From SZUA-430 sp036840015 (GTDB lineage Bacteria; Pseudomonadota; Alphaproteobacteria; Micropepsales; Micropepsaceae): a DNA stretch of 14,895 nucleotides. The notes beneath the pieces are model-generated. The model ran no database searches, was not told where the DNA came from, and was given only the letters and a program-made list of their open reading frames with translations. This document shows positions 13,424-14,895 of the stretch, piece by piece (position 1 is the first letter of the stretch; every line of letters starts with the position of its first letter). A program made the translations under genes and the position numbers. The stretch lies in contig DAISVV010000053.1 of NCBI GenBank assembly GCA_036840015.1, forward strand, positions 1-14,895. The letters are read 5' to 3'.

Positions 13424-14776
13424 TCATGGGTCGCGCTTCTTTCGTCGGCGCGCGATCATGTCGTAGATGGGGCCGAAGCCCATCAGGGCTGCGCCCACGA
13501 AGGGGGCGGCGACGACTGAGGCGCGGATGCCTGACAGGCTGTCGGGGCTGGTGATGGTCACGCCGGCAGTTGCGGCGAGGCCCACGCAGATGAGGGCAAC
13601 GCCTGCAACCACCCGGGCCTTGGGTACCGTGCGCCCGCCCCTGACTGGGCCGAAGCTGCGTTCGTGGCGGGCAAATACCGCGATCATCGGCAGCAGGGCT
13701 GCGATGTAGACCGCAAACCACAGCGGGCGCGAGGCCCACCACGTGGGCGAACCGGGGACGTGATCGAGGCCCCATCCACCGAGCAGGACCCAGCACGCCG
13801 TCATCACCAGCACGAAGGCGGTGAGGTGCCACAGATAGACGGTCATGATCATGCCGTTCATCAGCACGGTAGCCGTCCAGAGGTTGAGATTGTCGAGCAT
13901 CCGCCGGCCCCAGGGCGCGAGCGCTAGCACGAGGCCGACCTGGGCCACGCCCAGCGCAAACAGGGCCAGTGTCGGTGGCAGCGAGTTCGACAGCTCTCCT
14001 GGCGGGGACACCATCGATACCGGGTAGAAGCCGTAGACCGTGATCGACACCAGCACGCCAAGCCCGACCACGAACCAGCCAAGCGCGAACAGCCGGTTGT
14101 CGAACCTGCCGTCGCGCCAGGCAAAGCCCAGCTGGTGGAGCGCGAGGAACACCCAAAGGAAGTTGGTGAAGTTGCCGTAAGGCACTTGTGCCGTGAAGGT
14201 CAGCCAGTCCGTCAGGACTGCAACCGGGATGAACCATGCAAAGCTCGCCCAACCGAAACGCTTCCATGCGCTGTAGGTCAGCGGGGTGCAGGCTGTCACC
14301 AGCAGGTAGACCGCGAGGAACCAGACCGGGATCAGGGCTGCCTCGGTGGCCATGCGGATCTGTTCGCGCGGGAAGCCCGCCTGCGTCAGGATCACGGCGA
14401 GTACAGCCCACAGCATCAGCAACGGAAAGATCGGGTTGATGAGGCGCTGCACGCGGCTCGCAAACCAGTCGCGATACTTGCCGATTTGTCCGGGCTCGGC
14501 CTTGCGCAGGGTCGCGTCCCAGCTGACCCCGTTCGAATAGCCTCCCACGAGGAAGAAGACCGGCATCACCTGGAAGATCCAGGTCAGCCAGTGCGCCCAT
14601 GTGGAAACGCTGAGCAGGTCGCCGCGCTGCAGCGCGCCCGCCTCGTCGACATAAACCCCAGCCATCAGCCAGTGGCCGCACACCACTGCCAGGATCGAGA
14701 CCGCGCGCAGGAAATCGACCCAGCGGTTGCGCTCGGGCGGCGTCAGTTGCGCCAGTTCACGCGCCTTAGTCCACAT
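13424..14776 (-). CDS. Acyltransferase-3 (OafA/YrhL-type) family membrane protein
   Basis: A 450-residue integral membrane protein with about 10-12 hydrophobic segments. The N-terminal RNRWVDFLRAVSILAVVCGHW (about 16-36) carries the family motif with Asp21-Arg24 and the membrane-embedded His35 expected at the active site. FFLVGGYSNG (74-83) corresponds to the usual FF.LSG-like segment, RVQRLINPIFPLL (108-120) to the R-R-P segment, and LWHLTAF (315-321) to another conserved helix. The family moves acyl groups (often acetyl) from a cytoplasmic donor onto sugars of cell-surface polysaccharide, peptidoglycan or antibiotics. No SGNH domain is fused, so this is the stand-alone form; the C-terminus ends in a basic cluster (ARRRKKRDP). 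The ATG at 14776 has a weak Shine-Dalgarno; no longer in-frame start was evident. No glycan genes are next to it, so the acceptor is unknown. Copies of the dispersed repeat lie on both sides. Confidence 0.88.
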   Translation of the reverse strand: MWTKARELAQLTPPERNRWVDFLRAVSILAVVCGHWLMAGVYVDEAGALQRGDLLSVSTWAHWLTWIFQVMPVFFLVGGYSNGVSWDATLRKAEPGQIGKYRDWFASRVQRLINPIFPLLMLWAVLAVILTQAGFPREQIRMATEAALIPVWFLAVYLLVTACTPLTYSAWKRFGWASFAWFIPVAVLTDWLTFTAQVPYGNFTNFLWVFLALHQLGFAWRDGRFDNRLFALGWFVVGLGVLVSITVYGFYPVSMVSPPGELSNSLPPTLALFALGVAQVGLVLALAPWGRRMLDNLNLWTATVLMNGMIMTVYLWHLTAFVLVMTACWVLLGGWGLDHVPGSPTWWASRPLWFAVYIAALLPMIAVFARHERSFGPVRGGRTVPKARVVAGVALICVGLAATAGVTITSPDSLSGIRASVVAAPFVGAALMGFGPIYDMIARRRKKRDP

Positions 14777-14854
14777 TGGCGTTCCACATCGTCAGCATGG
14801 CGACTCGCCTCGGGTAGCCGGAAGGCTGGATCATCGGGGGCCTGTGGTGCAGGT

Positions 14855-14895
14855 GCAAGGGGCTTGGCGAGGGCACTCCTCCGTCTGCAGCAGGC
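14855..14895 (+). repeat. Dispersed intergenic repeat, copy 2 (cut by the window edge)
   Basis: The last 41 bases match copy 1 with a few differences in the first half and a 21-base identical core. The stem-loop partner seen after copy 1 would fall just outside the window. The rest of 14777-14854 shows no gene. Confidence 0.75.

Noticed and set aside
13284..14681. 465-codon alternative frame on - in the acyltransferase region
   Set aside because: Rich in Arg/Gly/Pro without membrane helices, while the neighbouring frame gives a convincing acyltransferase-3 protein.

Overview
The window is GC-rich, gene-dense chromosomal DNA from a Gram-negative bacterium, most likely an alphaproteobacterium. 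The evidence is a System I cytochrome c heme chaperone (CcmE) next to a DegP protease and an OmpR/EnvZ-type two-component pair, a GTTC-N7-GTTC LexA-type site (the alphaproteobacterial SOS box), and short palindromic intergenic repeats. The order within Alphaproteobacteria cannot be fixed from the sequence alone. No transposase, integrase, phage gene or CRISPR array is visible.

Left part (1-5128, all +): the 3' end of an RsmB/NOP2/Sun-family rRNA m5C methyltransferase, ccmE, a membrane-anchored DegP/HtrA protease with two PDZ domains, and an overlapping response regulator/histidine kinase pair. This reads as an envelope group: heme delivery for cytochrome c, periplasmic protein quality control, and a sensor system that probably watches the envelope. 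A strong hairpin separates degP from the regulator genes. No ccmF/ccmH-type gene lies between ccmE and degP.

Middle part (5049-7306, -): a fumarylacetoacetate-hydrolase-fold enzyme translationally coupled (ATGA) to a UMF1/Atg22-like MFS permease. The permease end overlaps the kinase end by 80 bp in convergent orientation. An HU-type nucleoid protein gene follows on +, with a recognisable promoter, a dyad over its -10 region and a textbook intrinsic terminator. Next comes a secreted protein of unknown function with two EF-hand-like calcium loops.

Right part (9295-14895): on - a zinc-free MDR/quinone oxidoreductase, a methyltransferase-like protein and tRNA-Pro(CGG). On + are an SMP-30/strictosidine-synthase-like (APMAP-type) beta-propeller protein and tRNA-Gln(TTG). 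Then comes a 428-bp non-coding stretch (12996-13423) with an apparently orphan SOS promoter, several perfect hairpins and one copy of a dispersed repeat. A membrane acyltransferase-3 gene (-) follows, and a second copy of the repeat sits at the window edge. The genes in this half look like unrelated single units rather than one pathway. The most intriguing spot is the LexA-box promoter that points into the hairpin-rich gap with no credible gene behind it.
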